Shown here one piece after another: positions 26,641 to 36,551 of a DNA stretch of 64,000 bases (its first letter is position 1; each line of letters begins with the position of its first letter). The position numbers and the translations under genes are program-made. The notes under the pieces are model-generated. The model saw nothing but the letters and a program-made list of their open reading frames with translations. It made no database searches and was not told the origin of the DNA. The stretch covers positions 620,001-684,000 of the forward strand of contig OZ251234.1 of NCBI GenBank assembly GCA_965240325.2. Direction: 5' to 3'. The stretch is from Rebecca billardiae RCC1528. Its lineage: Eukaryota; Haptophyta.

Positions 26641-26952
26641 CGCTGCCTCCCGGCGCTGCCTCCCGGCGCTGCGCTGTCTGCGCGCAGCCGGAGCAGCTGC
26701 AGCAGTTCAGATCAGCACCGTCGCGACAGCTCGGTCGATGCGTATCATGAACTAGAAGAGTGACGATGAATTCGTCGTCTCTTCATCTTCTGCTCATACT
26801 ATAGAGTCATAATCAAATGCGCGCGCATATAATAAGTATATTGAGCTAATTGAGCAGAGTGCTGCGACTGCTCAGATCGCAGATCGGACTCACTATTCGA
26901 CCGATGGTCACTCGGACTGCGGTCGCAGCGGACTGTATAGGCGTAACGTGAT
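26641..26952. other. Spacer start of the inverted repeat, no gene seen
   Basis: Leaves the satellite with diverged CTGCCTCCCGGCG repeats (26641-26670), then turns AT-rich (26755-26950). Nothing recognisable. Confidence 0.5.
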
Positions 26953-27303
26953 GATGGCCCGCGGTGCAGGGCGGAGCGCGCAGCGTGGAGCCCGCACCAG
27001 CGGGCCCGAACCACGTTTCAAAAAGATCTTTGATCAAGAAAAAAGGGACGGGGGGCGATTTTTTAGGGCTGGAGGAGACCGAGTTTCGATTTTGAGACTC
27101 CCTTACAGGTGCATTAGCGTCGAAAAAGGGCGCGTCCGCCGTCTCGAATAGTGAACAGAGGAATCAACGAAACCGACGCCCAAGTGCGCCAGGCAGGGTA
27201 ATTGTGGGTAGACTCTCGTTCATGTGTGACCATAGTAATAAATAAATATGGCCTCGCCGCCGCAACGACTCTCATCGTATTTATCTTCACCGCGGGCCAT
27301 AAT
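26953..27303 (+). mobile_element. HR1 dispersed repeat, copy 2, MITE-like
   Basis: Begins ATGGCCCGCGGTGCAGGGCG like copies 1 and 3 and continues through GATCAAGAAAAAAGGGACG. It diverges after about 27090. The string CACCGCGGGCCAT near 27289-27301 is the exact inverse of the left end ATGGCCCGCGGTG. This copy therefore looks like a roughly 350-bp element with 13-bp terminal inverted repeats. No target-site duplication is clear. Confidence 0.6.
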
Positions 27304-27403
27304 GTATCGTAGTACCCGCGTATGCCGAAAGCTGGGATTGCAGAGGAAGCGGGTCGCGTATGACCGGACTCTTTACCACTCGTTACCTGATCGTCGCCAT
27401 CTG

Positions 27404-27565
27404 ACAAATGGTATTCATCAAGGAGCCATCAGGAGAACGAATCCACCGCTTCGTGACGACAAATGGTATTCATCAATGAGCCATCAGGAGAATGAATCCA
27501 CCGCGTCGTAACCTACTGATCAGAGAGCTACCCGGCACGCAAGGCACTCTTGATCAGAGAGCTAC
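27404..27565. repeat. Small tandem duplications
   Basis: A unit of about 53 bp (ACAAATGGTATTCATCAAGG to AATCCACCGC) occurs twice (27404-27456 and 27457-27509). A CTGATCAGAGAGCTAC/TTGATCAGAGAGCTAC pair follows at about 27516 and 27550. Confidence 0.8.
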
Positions 27566-28482
27566 TTAAGGCACGTGCCGAGGTGAAAGAGGTCGTCAAC
27601 TGCGGAGCCTGTCCAAGGGAGTGCCTTGCGACGCGCGCCGGTTCCTGGGTCGCGCAGCGGCGCCCAGCTGCCTGCACGCGAGCGGCGGCCACGTGGCGCG
27701 AGGAGCTGCGTGGGGAAATCGCCGCGCGCGTCGACGCGGCGATCACCGGGCTGCAGGCCTCGGCAATCGACGCGGTGCGCACCCTCGCCGCCAGCCGCGA
27801 CGACTCCGCCGTCGAGCTGCAGCAGCTGCGCGCGCAGATGCCAGAAGTGCCGATGGGCGGCGGCGTATCAGCAGGCTGACGTGCACGAGCACGTGACACG
27901 CGGAGGCGCTAGGCGCCAAGCTGGCGAAGTGCGGCGCCGAGCTCGACGAGCTGAGCGACGCGGCAACGGACGCGCTGGGCGCCCGCGCCGCCATCGTCGC
28001 GGCGCCCTCCAGCAGCTCGAGCAGCTGTGGATAGATGGCCGTCGAGGCGACCGCGGGTGTGACTCACAGTGTGAGTGACTCACTGAGTGAGCGCGCGCGG
28101 CTCAGCCTGCCGCTGGCAGCCGCCGTCTTCGAGGCCGACGCGGCGGAGGAGGCGGCGGGCGAGCACGGCGGCGCGGTGGAGCAGGCGCGCACGCGCGGCG
28201 GCAGGCGCGACGCGCCGCTCGCCTCGTTCCACCGCCCCGAGCTCCGCTCGGTCGGTCTTGGTGCGCGGCTGCGCAGCCGGCAGGCCGGGGCCAGCAGTGG
28301 CGCGCGCTCTCGCTCTGCCGGCACGAGGCGCGCCGGCTGAGCGACCAGCGGCCCGTCGTCGAGCGCATGGCGCAGGGCGAGTACCTCAAGCAGGTGCGCC
28401 CGCTCGCGCGCATGCGCCGGCTCGCGCCGCGCCAGCGCCTCTCGGCCTCGCCCTGCCTGCGCGCGCGCGCCGGCCGCTAGTC
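27550..28482 (+). pseudogene. Interrupted coiled-coil gene copy, related to 52.1-53.5 kb
   Basis: ORF segments with gene-like composition lie in shifting frames. 27550-27879 contains WREELRGEIAARVDAAI and SAVELQQLRAQMPEV, heptad-like helical sequence. 27900-28030 contains ALGAKLAKCGAELDEL. 28035-28340 contains LSLPLAAAVFEADAAEEAAG and a further frame to 28482 contains LSDQRPVVERMAQGEYLKQV. The last two blocks have close copies at 52869-53215. A 47-nt GT-AG interval starting after RPELRS would join the last two frames in both copies, so short introns are possible. The copies probably belong to one multiplied family of unknown function, and this one may be decayed. Hairpin element H follows at 28615, as it does after the 53-kb copy. 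Confidence 0.4.
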
Positions 28483-28614
28483 CCCGCGGCGGCCCGCGGC
28501 GACAGTCCTCATCGGCCCGCCGGCCCGGTGGGCGGCAGTGACTGAGTTGGCGGTGGCAGCTCAGGCGAACTGTTACACTTACACATGTCAGACTGAGACA
28601 GCAGCCGACGGAGG

Positions 28615-28674
28615 GTGCACCGCGGGCCCCGAACTACGTTCGTTCTACGGAAAAAGACCGCGGAACGCGGTCAT
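28615..28674 (+). repeat. Hairpin element H, copy 4
   Basis: GTGCACCGCGGGCCCCGAAC, TACGTTCGTTCTACGG, AAAAAG and the perfect stem-loop GACCGCGGAACGCGGTC. Almost identical to copy 5 at 53581-53638. Confidence 0.85.
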
Positions 28675-29229
28675 ATATCACTCATCAGATATCAGTACTA
28701 GCAGTGTCTGACTAGTGATGATGACCTGAGAAGCAGTCGTCGTAGATGTACGTACGGATGATAGCAGTCGGATGATGACCGGGGGCTCCGATCACGGACT
28801 GCTCTCCGGCCGCGCGACTATACGGCATTATGATGATGATGATGCGTGCTGATGATGCCGACGATGTATCGCGCGACGATAGTCCAATACCGGCCGGGCC
28901 GTGCGCGGCACTCCGGATCCGACGGCGACTACGACTCAGTACGCTGCTACGAGTTCTCTCGTCAATCTCTGGCCGCACCGTCAGTCATCGGGCACTCCGT
29001 GTGACCGTGACTCCGAGTTAGTACCGCGCCACCGCGCCAGTCACGCCACTCGGCCGCCCTCGGCTGCTGCTGCTGCCTGCGGCCCGGCACAAGCGACTCG
29101 CTCATCTACTTCATACGCAGCGACCGAGCAGCAGTCGCGGTAATCTGCTGAGCAGCAGCAGTTAATCACCAGCCTGCTGCTGCTGCTGCCTGCCACGACA
29201 CGGCACGCGGCGTGGAGTCGAGCCGGCAG
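28675..29229. other. Inner spacer before the right inverted-repeat arm
   Basis: No gene seen. It is AT-richer with ATGATGATG runs (28829-28850), and CTGCTGCTG sequence leads into the degenerate inner end of the right satellite array. Confidence 0.5.
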
Positions 29230-30685
29230 AGTCTGCAGCTGCCCGGGCGCGGTGCAGCAGCATCAGATGGCAGCGGCTCGAGCGCGGTGGGCGAGGCGAG
29301 CAGCGTCAGTGCGCTCTGTGCGTCCACCGCCCAGGCCCCTGGGGCACGAACCGCCGGGGTGTCAGCTCCAGCGACCGCCGCCGACCGCCGTGGCACCATC
29401 CTTGCTGCTACCGCCGCACGCGGTGGGAAGTCGAGCGCAGCTGCTGCTGCCCAAGCGGGGCGCAGGCGCAGCAGCATCGGATGGCAGCGGCTCCAGCGCG
29501 CTGCGGGAAGCGAGCGGCGTCACCGCGCTCAGTGCACCAAATGCCTAGCCCCCTCGGGCGCGCACCGCCGGGCTTTGAGCTCCAGCGACCGCCGCCGCCA
29601 GCCGTGGCACCATCCCTGCTGCTGCTGCCGCACTCGGCGCGGAGTCGAGCGCAGCTGCAGCTGCCCCGGCTGGGCGCGGGCGCAGCAGCGCCCGATGACA
29701 GCGGCTCCAGCGCGAGAGGAGAGGCGAGCGGCGTCACCGCGCTCGGTGCGCCCAGCGCCCAGGCTCCTCGGGCGCGCACCACCGAACTGCCAGCTCCAGC
29801 GACTGCCGCAGTCCGCCGTGGCACCATCCCTGCTGCTGCCGCCGCACTCGGCGCGGAGTCGAGCGCAGCTGCAGCTGCCCCGGCTGGGCGCGGGCGCAGC
29901 AGCGCCCGATGGCAGCGGCTCCAGCGCGCTGGGCGAGGCGAGCAGCGTCACCGTGCTCGGTGCGCCCAGCGCCCAGGCTCCTCGGGCGCGCACCACCGAG
30001 CTGCCAGCTCCAGCGACTGCCGCAGCCCGCCGTGGCACCATCCCTGCTGCTGCCGCTGCACTCGGCGCGGAGTCGAGCGCAGCTGCTGCTGCCCAAGCTG
30101 GGCGCGGGCGCAGCAGCGCCCGATGGCAGCGGCTCCAGCGCGCTGGGCGAGGCGAGCAGCGTCACCGCGCTCGGTGCGCCCAGCGCCCAGGCTCCTCGGG
30201 CGCGCACCACCGAGCTGCCACCTCCAGCGACTGCCGCCGCCCGCCGTGGCACCATCCCTGCTGCTGCCGCCGCACTCGGCGCGGAGTCGAGCGCAGCCGC
30301 TGCTGCCCAAGCTGGGCGCGGGCGCAGCAGCGCCTGGTGACAGCGGCTCCAGCGCGCTGGGCGAGACGAGCAGCGTCACCGCGCTCGGTGCGCCCAGCGC
30401 CCAGGCCCATCGGGCGCGCACCACCGAGCTGCCAGCTCCAGCGACCGCCGCAGCCCGCCGTGGCACCATCCCTGCTGCTGCCGCCGCACTCGGCGCGGAG
30501 TCGAGCGCAGCTGCTACTGCCCAAGCTGGGCGCGGGCGCAGCGGCACCCGATGGCAGCGGCTCCAGCGCGCTGGGCGAGACGAGCAGCGTCACCGCGCTC
30601 GGTGCGCCCAGCGCCCAGGCCCATCGGGCAGGCACCACCGAGCTGCCAGCTCCAGCGACCGCCGCAGCCCGCCGTGGTACCATCC
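29216..30685 (-). repeat. 214-bp satellite array, right arm (7 units)
   Basis: The complementary unit start (CCATCC) occurs at 29396, 29610, 29824, 30038, 30252, 30466 and 30680, every 214 bp. Units nearest the spacer (29216-29600) are the most diverged; the outer ones match the left array closely. The 536-aa plus-strand ORF at 29212-30822 is repeat read-through. Confidence 0.92.
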
Positions 30686-31491
30686 CTGCAGCTGTGCGGC
30701 CGCATGAGCAGCGTGGAGTTGAGTACCGCCGCTGTTGGCGCGGGTGCTTGAAGCAGCACCGGATGGTTGGTCCTGCACGTCTGAGCACAGTTATGCACCA
30801 ACTGCTCTCCTGGATGCGTTGAGAGACCAGGGCTCACCATCCGTGATCCGTGCTCAGCCTCTCAGCCTCGCTGAGCAGAGCAGCACCTCACCCGCTCGAA
30901 GCTGCGGCGGTGCCGTCTCCTTGCTGTCCGGCAGCAAGTAGAGGACAGCATGCCAGCACCAGTGGGCACCGCCGATGCGTGTTCGGTGCCTGTGAGTGTT
31001 CGCCCTAGCTCGGCCGTCACTGCAAGGTGGGCGATGATGAGATACGTGCCAGCACAGGTCACGGCCGCGAGCAAGGGTGATGATGTGCACCGGTGTGGAG
31101 GCATGTACGAACGTACCGGTGGCCCCTGCTGCTTGCCGGCCTTGCCCCCTCCTTCTCGACCTTGGTTGCCTCCTCAACGCGCTGCTCCCACGCATGAGCT
31201 CTGCGACGCCGTCCGCCCTGCCCACCGGCGGCCCGCAGGCGGTGACGCCCCGCCTGGGCTGTGGACAGCTGCCCCATGCTGAGCCAAGTTGCAGCCGGCC
31301 GCAGTGCGTCCCCGTGCACACGCAAACTGGGCGATTCGGCCCAGTTTGCGATGGCACGGCCGCAGTGGGCGCGTGCCATCTGAAACTGAGGCTTTTCCCC
31401 AGTTTACTGACCCGCGAAGCCCCCCACTGTGCCATCGCAAACTGGGCCAAAAGCCCCAGTTTCAGCTGGCATCCGCCACTGCAGAGCGCCA
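29230..31491 (-). repeat. Right arm of the large inverted repeat
   Basis: Inverse of 24429-26640, ending GCAGAGCGCCA at 31491, about 105 bp upstream of the GT90 gene start. Includes the satellite array, an 806-bp unique part and a mirror of the hairpin trio (31310-31461). Confidence 0.9.
31310..31461. repeat. Mirror copy of the AAACTGGG/CCCAGTTT hairpin trio
   Basis: Same three inverted repeats as at 24460-24610, in reverse order, for example GCAAACTGGGC/GCCCAGTTTGC around 31322-31350. Confidence 0.8.
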
Positions 31492-31595
31492 AACCTGGCT
31501 GCCCCAGACGGCAGTCGCTCCGCTTTGTGCAGTTGGGTTTCCAGAATTTTCTGTTTTCTTTTGCGGAATAATCCTCGTTTACCTGACCCTCCTCG

Positions 31596-33083
31596 ATGGC
31601 GATCGTCATCGCACGCAGGCCTGTGGCACTTGTGTCCGCGTGGGCTCTCCTGGTGCTCTGCCTGCTGCTCGCAGCCGATGCAGCTGCTACGGATCAGCTG
31701 CATCGTGTGGGCAGCCTCTGGCCAGCGTGTTCGGCGCGCTGGGTCCAGGGCACGCCAGAGTACCCTCTGATTGGGCTCAGCGAGCAAGAGCTGTGGCGAG
31801 TCAAGCATTACGTCGGCCCAATGCTGGCGGCCGCAGTCGATCGCGCCGCCGCGGGCGCCATTGCAGAGCGTGATTCTGAAACAGGGGAAGGCAACCACTC
31901 CATCGCGCTGACAGTGCAAGGGCTAGGTGGGGGACGCCGCAAGGTGATGAACAACATGATGAACAGAACCTCGTGCACGGCGCCGATACTCGGCAGGCTA
32001 AGGGCGCTCACGCTCGCAGAGTTTAAGAGATTGACGGCATGTCTGACGACAGCCGATCGTGGTGAACGCTTACGTGGCATCGAGTACCTTACTGGCATGG
32101 TATGCCTACTGGAAGCGTACATGGCAGCACTGAGCAGTGGCAGGGCAGGCTTGCAAGTTGGAGCAGAGCATGATTGGCTATGGTTGTTCCACTTCGGCGA
32201 CACTGTGCTGATGAGCAGCGCTCTGGCAGGCGTGCCTGTGCTGACTAAGGCACGGCTGGTAGGAAGCAGCTTGGAGGTGGTGCTACCTCTAAATCACAAT
32301 CGCCACAGTGAGGGGCTGCAAACTGTGCTGGATCTGGAGAAAAGACATCCACTGCCCTTCCGCCAGCGCAATCGGTCTGCCCTCTGGAGAGGCTCCGCCA
32401 CTGGGCGCACTGGTGTATTACTCCGTGGTGAGGAGAGGTGCAGCAACAAGGCCAGTGGTGCGAAAGCACGGGGTGACAAGAGTACATCAACAGCCTCTGG
32501 GTGCTTCTCGAGCAGGCTGCCCAGATCGGACAGACTCGCCCTGGTGCGCACATGGTCGGGTGTGCCCAGCTCGCAGCGGACAGGTGGGGTCAGCATTGAT
32601 GTGGGCTACACTCAACCGCGCGGCGCAGCTTTGGATGCACGCCTGGCCGGCTTTCGCAAGGACCGTCTCTCTGTGAAGGAGTTTCGCCAGCATAGGTACC
32701 TGCTGTCTGCAGAGGGCAACGATGTGGCGACAGGGCTTTCATGGATGCTGCTGAGTGGGAGTGTGGTGTTGATGCCACCACCCACGAAAGAGACATGGGC
32801 ACTGCAGGGAGAGCTCATGCCATGGGTGCACTATGTGCCCGTCCAGCCTAGCTGGGCAGACCTTGGGGAAAAGCTGGCTTGGTGTGAAGACCACGTGGAA
32901 CAGGCAGAAAACATCACTCACAATGCCAGGTCACACATCTTGAGGGTGTATGGCAACCCTGCTGCATCTGAAAGGAGGGTGGCAGTGGCTGTACTGCAAA
33001 TTGTCCGCAAGGCACTGGGCAAGTTGGGCCCTGCTGCTGCTCTGGGCCCGAAACTATTAAATCGCGATGGGCTGCTCGGATGA
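31596..33083 (+). CDS. GT90 (CAP10-like) secretory-pathway glycosyltransferase
   Basis: 495 aa from ATG 31596. Signal peptide or anchor at 1-31 (LVSAWALLVLCLLLAADAA). The C-terminal half has GT90/CAP10 hallmarks: WRGSATG at 264-270, then YLLSAEGNDVATGLSWML around 368-385, VVLMPPPTKETWALQGEL and PWVHYVPV at about 409-416, WADLGEKLAWCEDH and ITHNARSH. Family members include fungal CAP10 xylosyltransferase-like proteins and animal POGLUT/KDELC enzymes, which add glucose or xylose in the ER/Golgi lumen. Donor and acceptor here are unknown. Length fits the family. A Ser/Arg-rich insert (about 275-315) interrupts the central region. The gene lies immediately outside the large inverted repeat, whose right arm may contain its upstream region. 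Confidence 0.85.
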   Translation: MAIVIARRPVALVSAWALLVLCLLLAADAAATDQLHRVGSLWPACSARWVQGTPEYPLIGLSEQELWRVKHYVGPMLAAAVDRAAAGAIAERDSETGEGNHSIALTVQGLGGGRRKVMNNMMNRTSCTAPILGRLRALTLAEFKRLTACLTTADRGERLRGIEYLTGMVCLLEAYMAALSSGRAGLQVGAEHDWLWLFHFGDTVLMSSALAGVPVLTKARLVGSSLEVVLPLNHNRHSEGLQTVLDLEKRHPLPFRQRNRSALWRGSATGRTGVLLRGEERCSNKASGAKARGDKSTSTASGCFSSRLPRSDRLALVRTWSGVPSSQRTGGVSIDVGYTQPRGAALDARLAGFRKDRLSVKEFRQHRYLLSAEGNDVATGLSWMLLSGSVVLMPPPTKETWALQGELMPWVHYVPVQPSWADLGEKLAWCEDHVEQAENITHNARSHILRVYGNPAASERRVAVAVLQIVRKALGKLGPAAALGPKLLNRDGLLG

Positions 33084-33133
33084 ACCAGCAGTCAGTGTGA
33101 GCAGTGATGTGGGGTCAGCGGACAGCGGGTCAT

Positions 33134-33187
33134 ATATGTATGTATGTATGTATATGATGTATGTATGTATATGTATATATATGTGTG

Positions 33188-33240
<53 letters not shown>

Positions 33241-33285
33241 GTGAATGTGTGTGTGTGTGTGTGATGTGTGTGTATCTATCTATCT
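33134..33285. repeat. Compound microsatellite (ATGT)n, (TG)n and (TATC)n
   Basis: Runs of TATG, then more than 20 TG units, interrupted TG blocks and TATCTATCTATC at 33273-33286. Confidence 0.95.
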
Positions 33286-33308
33286 AATCCGTATGTCGGG
33301 AGGTGTCA

Positions 33309-34290
33309 CCAAACCGCGAGCTCAGAATGAGGCGGAGTGTACCGAGCTAAGCGGATGTACCACTACCATGGTACACTTTGGTACATAATTGGTACACTAT
33401 TGGTACACTATTGGTACATGTAAAGATGTACCAAGCCGTGTACCAATAGTGTACCAATAGTGTACCAAAGTGTACCAACGCATCCTGACAATGTACCAAA
33501 TGTCATTGGGTGTACCATGGTACATTTTGGTACATCCACATAGCACATGTTGGTACATTACCTGATGTACCAACTCCCGTCCCAAATGTACCAACTCGTC
33601 CGAAGAATGTACCAATGTGTCCCAACGATGTACCAAATGTACCATCCCATGTGTACCAACCGTCCCCCAATGTACCATCAATGTACCAACTTTTCATGAA
33701 TGTACCAATAGTGTACCATCGTCGGCGATTCAGAGCTGGTACACTTTCCTGGGTGTACCTGGTACACCCACTCCCAGAATCCCTGGACCTGGTACATCGG
33801 GGGTTCAGTAGATGGTACACTCGTGCCGGAGTTGTCGTACACTTTTGGTACACCCTGCTGGGCCGAGTTGGTACATTCCGCGGAAATTTGGTACACTTGG
33901 TACATTTTCAGGACGAGTTGGTACATTTTTTGGTACACCCTGGGACAAGTTGGTACACTTTGGGGAGCAGTTGGTACATTCAGGGAGGAGTTGGTACACT
34001 TGGTACACTTTTGTGTGCAAACTGGTACATGGTTGGTACACGTTGGTACACTCATGAAATGTACCAAAGTGTACCATTTATGTACCAAAGTGTACATGGT
34101 ACACCCAATGGCATTTGGTACATTGTCAGGATGCGTTGGTACACTTTGGTACACTATTGGTACACTATTGGTACACTTGGTACATCTTTACATGTACCAA
34201 TAGTGTACCAATAGTGTACCAATTATGTACCAAAGTGTACCATGGTACATCCGCTTAGCTCGGTACACTCCGGTTCTGAGCTCGGTTTGG
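33309..34290. mobile_element. Palindromic TGTACCA/TGGTACA repeat element with long inverted ends
   Basis: About 980 bp. The left end (CCAAACCGCGAGCTCAGAAT, then GGAGTGTACCGAGCTAAGCG) is the inverse of the right end (CTTAGCTCGGTACACTCCGG, TTCTGAGCTCGGTTTGG). The inverted ends extend about 200 bp, including GTACCAACGCATCCTGACAA. Between them the 7-mer TGTACCA dominates the left half and TGGTACA the right half, every 10-25 bp. TATC microsatellite lies on both sides. It looks like a MITE-like or foldback element. ORFs here are rich in Tyr, Thr, Val, Gln, Trp and Gly only because of the 7-mer and are not genes. Confidence 0.75.
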
Positions 34291-34302
34291 TCGATGATCT
34301 AC

Positions 34303-34304
34303 CC

Positions 34305-34358
<54 letters not shown>

Positions 34359-34400
34359 ATATGTATATATATAGATATATACATGCATATATATTGCTCG
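34303..34400. repeat. (ATCT)n microsatellite and TATA-rich tail
   Basis: About 14 uninterrupted ATCT units (34303-34358), then alternating TA/GATA sequence. Confidence 0.95.
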
Positions 34401-35447
34401 GCTCTCTTGCTGGCTGCTGTAACTGAGTAACTTGTCCGGTCAGTCACTAGACCTAGTCAGTCCGATTACGGGGTACGTGGCAGTAGCTCAGTCAGTCCAC
34501 TTGCTGCAGTAGTAGATTATTCGTTGTCGGGCAATCTCAGGGGCTTGCCAGATTTACCCGCATGGCACCGAAGAGCTACGAGGAGCCAATCGGCTACTCT
34601 GCTCGAGGTGCAGCTTACAAGTGACCTACATGCAGTTGATTACTGCATCGTCGATTATTACCTGTTCTATTTACCTCCCTCATTGGTAATTGCTAATTAC
34701 CACTTCCGTATGCGTCCCACAGGCTCCCAGTCAGTCCCAGCCTGAAAGGTGGGAGATACCTATGGAGATGCATTTCCACTTGACGAGCCGAATCGGTCTT
34801 AAACCGGTTTGGGGCGCAGCTCTCAGCTTCCAAGGCCAGCTTGGAGGCGGGGGCCAGGCAGTGCCTGCTCACACAGGAGCATCCCTCTGTTGCACTTGCG
34901 GAGGCTGGTCGACACTGCCAGCTGCAGCGAGCCACCTGCTTCGTTTCGAGTCTCCTAAGTCTCACATTCGTCTGTCCGTCTGTGAGTCATGCCTGCTGCC
35001 TGCCAGGAGTGCGACCTGACGAGTTCGACACTCAGGCGGCCGCTGATCTCCATACATAGTCCATTTAGAATAATGGTCGTAGTCATCGATCGTCCATCTC
35101 GGCATTTAGACATCTGGCCGCCGAGTCCACCGGCCGCGCTCCAGCAATCGTGTGTCGGAGCCCGGACCATGACGTGACGACCGTGCCCTGTGTGACATTG
35201 TTATAACGCGGCCGGTGTCGCCTACCGGGAGAGCGGGCCCGGGGTAGCGACTACAATAGCGTGATGGGGCCGTGCTGCTGCAATCTGTCTGCGCCAAGGC
35301 GGCACTCGGCATGACACGTCTTTAGACCGGACCGTCGGCGGCATGGCGGTCAACCGGGAGCCAGAGCCGCGACACGTCCGCCGCATCGGCGCGAGCACCA
35401 GGCCATCCCCGTCGCCACGGATGGCGTCGCAGCACAAGACGCAAGTC
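34401..35447. other. Intergenic region, no gene seen
   Basis: Composition is lower in GC than the neighbours. Short ORFs (for example 34690-35019) have no recognisable motif. It ends at the 3' end of the DPM1-like gene. Confidence 0.5.
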
Positions 35448-36428
35448 CTAGCTTGAGTGGGATCCTTTCAGTTTCAGGCGTCCGAGCTTGAGGCCACCCG
35501 GATGGGCACCGCCCACTATCCACGCAAGCACGTATGCGACTGCACTCAGGAATCCCAGCGCCAGACACGCGACCATCGTCGATGCCAGTGGGTACGCGAA
35601 GATGTACAAGTGCGCGAGGTGCTTGAGGTACAGGAGGTTCTGCTTCATCGTCAGCTTCGACTCTCCGTGCTCGCTGTACCGGCAGCCGCGCCGAGGGACA
35701 CAGCGGCCGTGTGAGTGTGAGGTCAGGGTGGGTGCAGCGGGGTGCGCGTGCTGGGCGCGCGCGCGTGGCGAGCGTGGCGCACACCGGTCACGGAATGTGA
35801 TGCCAACTTCGGCGACCGCCTTGCATCTGCTGCGAACCATGAGCTCCAGCCCAATCTTGTACCCCATCGGGTTCACGCCTCCCTCCTCGGCGCGCTGGAG
35901 CACACGGCGCGACAGGCAGAAGAAGCCGCTCATCGGATCGGAGCATGTCGTGAGCGGCCGAGCGAGGAGCGTCGCGCCCTGGCTGATCACGCGGCGCACG
36001 AGCGGCCATCCTTCGGCGACCTGGCCGCCCGTCACGTTGCGCGACCCGACAGCAAATTCGGCCTGGCCCGTGAGCACGGGCGCGGCGACAGCAGGCACGC
36101 TCTCGGGCTCGTGCTGCAAGTCCGCATCCATCACAAGAAGGACGCGATTCTTGGCCGTGCGCAGCCCGAGGAGCACCGCCGAGCTCAGGCCCTTCCCCTC
36201 GCGCTTCTCGCGCACGCGCACGTGGATGTTGTAGCCCGCGCGCCGGAGCTGCTCGACAATGCGGCGGGTGTCTGCCGTGCCCTGGCCCGAGTCATCGTCG
36301 ACCAGGAGAAGCTCGACATCGAGCCCGGCCGCACGTGTCGCCTCGAAGAGCCGGGTGCAGAGCGGGCGCACGTTCTCCGCTTCCTCGTACGTCGGCACGA
36401 TGACGGAAAGCTGCGTCGTCGACTCCAT
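35448..36428 (-). CDS. DPM1: Dolichyl-phosphate mannosyltransferase-like GT2 enzyme, one intron
   Basis: Makes Dol-P-Man from GDP-mannose at the ER. Start ATG 36428 (MESTTQLSVIVPTYEEAENV). GT2 features: IVPTYEEAEN, LLVDDDSGQGTAD, the DXD-type VMDADLQHEPE, then VGSRN, SDPMSGFF and GYKIGLELMVRSR. A GT-AG intron at 35674-35784 (111 bp, multiple of three, stopless) is inferred because removing it restores TFRDREHGESKL, matching the family's conserved R.(Y/H)GESKL. The spliced protein is about 289 aa. A hydrophobic C-terminus (MVACLALGFLSAVAYVLAWI) suggests a membrane-anchored form like yeast Dpm1 rather than the soluble human type. Dol-P-glucose synthase is the main alternative. It is divergent from the SLC13-like gene. 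Confidence 0.8.
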   Translation of the reverse strand: MESTTQLSVIVPTYEEAENVRPLCTRLFEATRAAGLDVELLLVDDDSGQGTADTRRIVEQLRRAGYNIHVRVREKREGKGLSSAVLLGLRTAKNRVLLVMDADLQHEPESVPAVAAPVLTGQAEFAVGSRNVTGGQVAEGWPLVRRVISQGATLLARPLTTCSDPMSGFFCLSRRVLQRAEEGGVNPMGYKIGLELMVRSRCKAVAEVGITFRDRCAPRSPRARAQHAHPAAPTLTSHSHGRCVPRRGCRYSEHGESKLTMKQNLLYLKHLAHLYIFAYPLASTMVACLALGFLSAVAYVLAWIVGGAHPGGLKLGRLKLKGSHSS

Positions 36429-36551
36429 CGCCAGGACCGAGCGCGCCCTTTCCGCGCGGGCGGGGCGGGCCACGCGGCACCCGTGCGTGGGATCGAGCGA
36501 GCTTGCCGCCCGAGCGGTGCCGGCGCTGCGCTCCCCCGGGACGAAGTTTCC
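36429..36551. promoter_or_regulatory. Candidate bidirectional promoter, 123 bp
   Basis: The starts of the DPM1-like gene (36428, -) and the SLC13-like gene (36552, +) are only 123 bp apart. The interval is GC-rich without a clear TATA box. Shared regulation is inferred from spacing. Confidence 0.4.

Noticed and set aside
29212-30822. 536-aa ORF in the right satellite array, and the 509-aa ORF at 25098-26627
   Set aside because: They are read-through of 214-bp repeats that are open in several frames on both strands; composition follows the repeat, not a protein family.
24429-31491. CRISPR-like array
   Set aside because: Units are long contiguous repeats without unique spacers, in a eukaryotic context.
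33397-34214. Tyr/Gln/Cys/Thr- and Trp/Tyr/Gly-rich ORFs in the heptamer region
   Set aside because: Generated by the TGTACCA/TGGTACA unit; every frame gives a repeat peptide.
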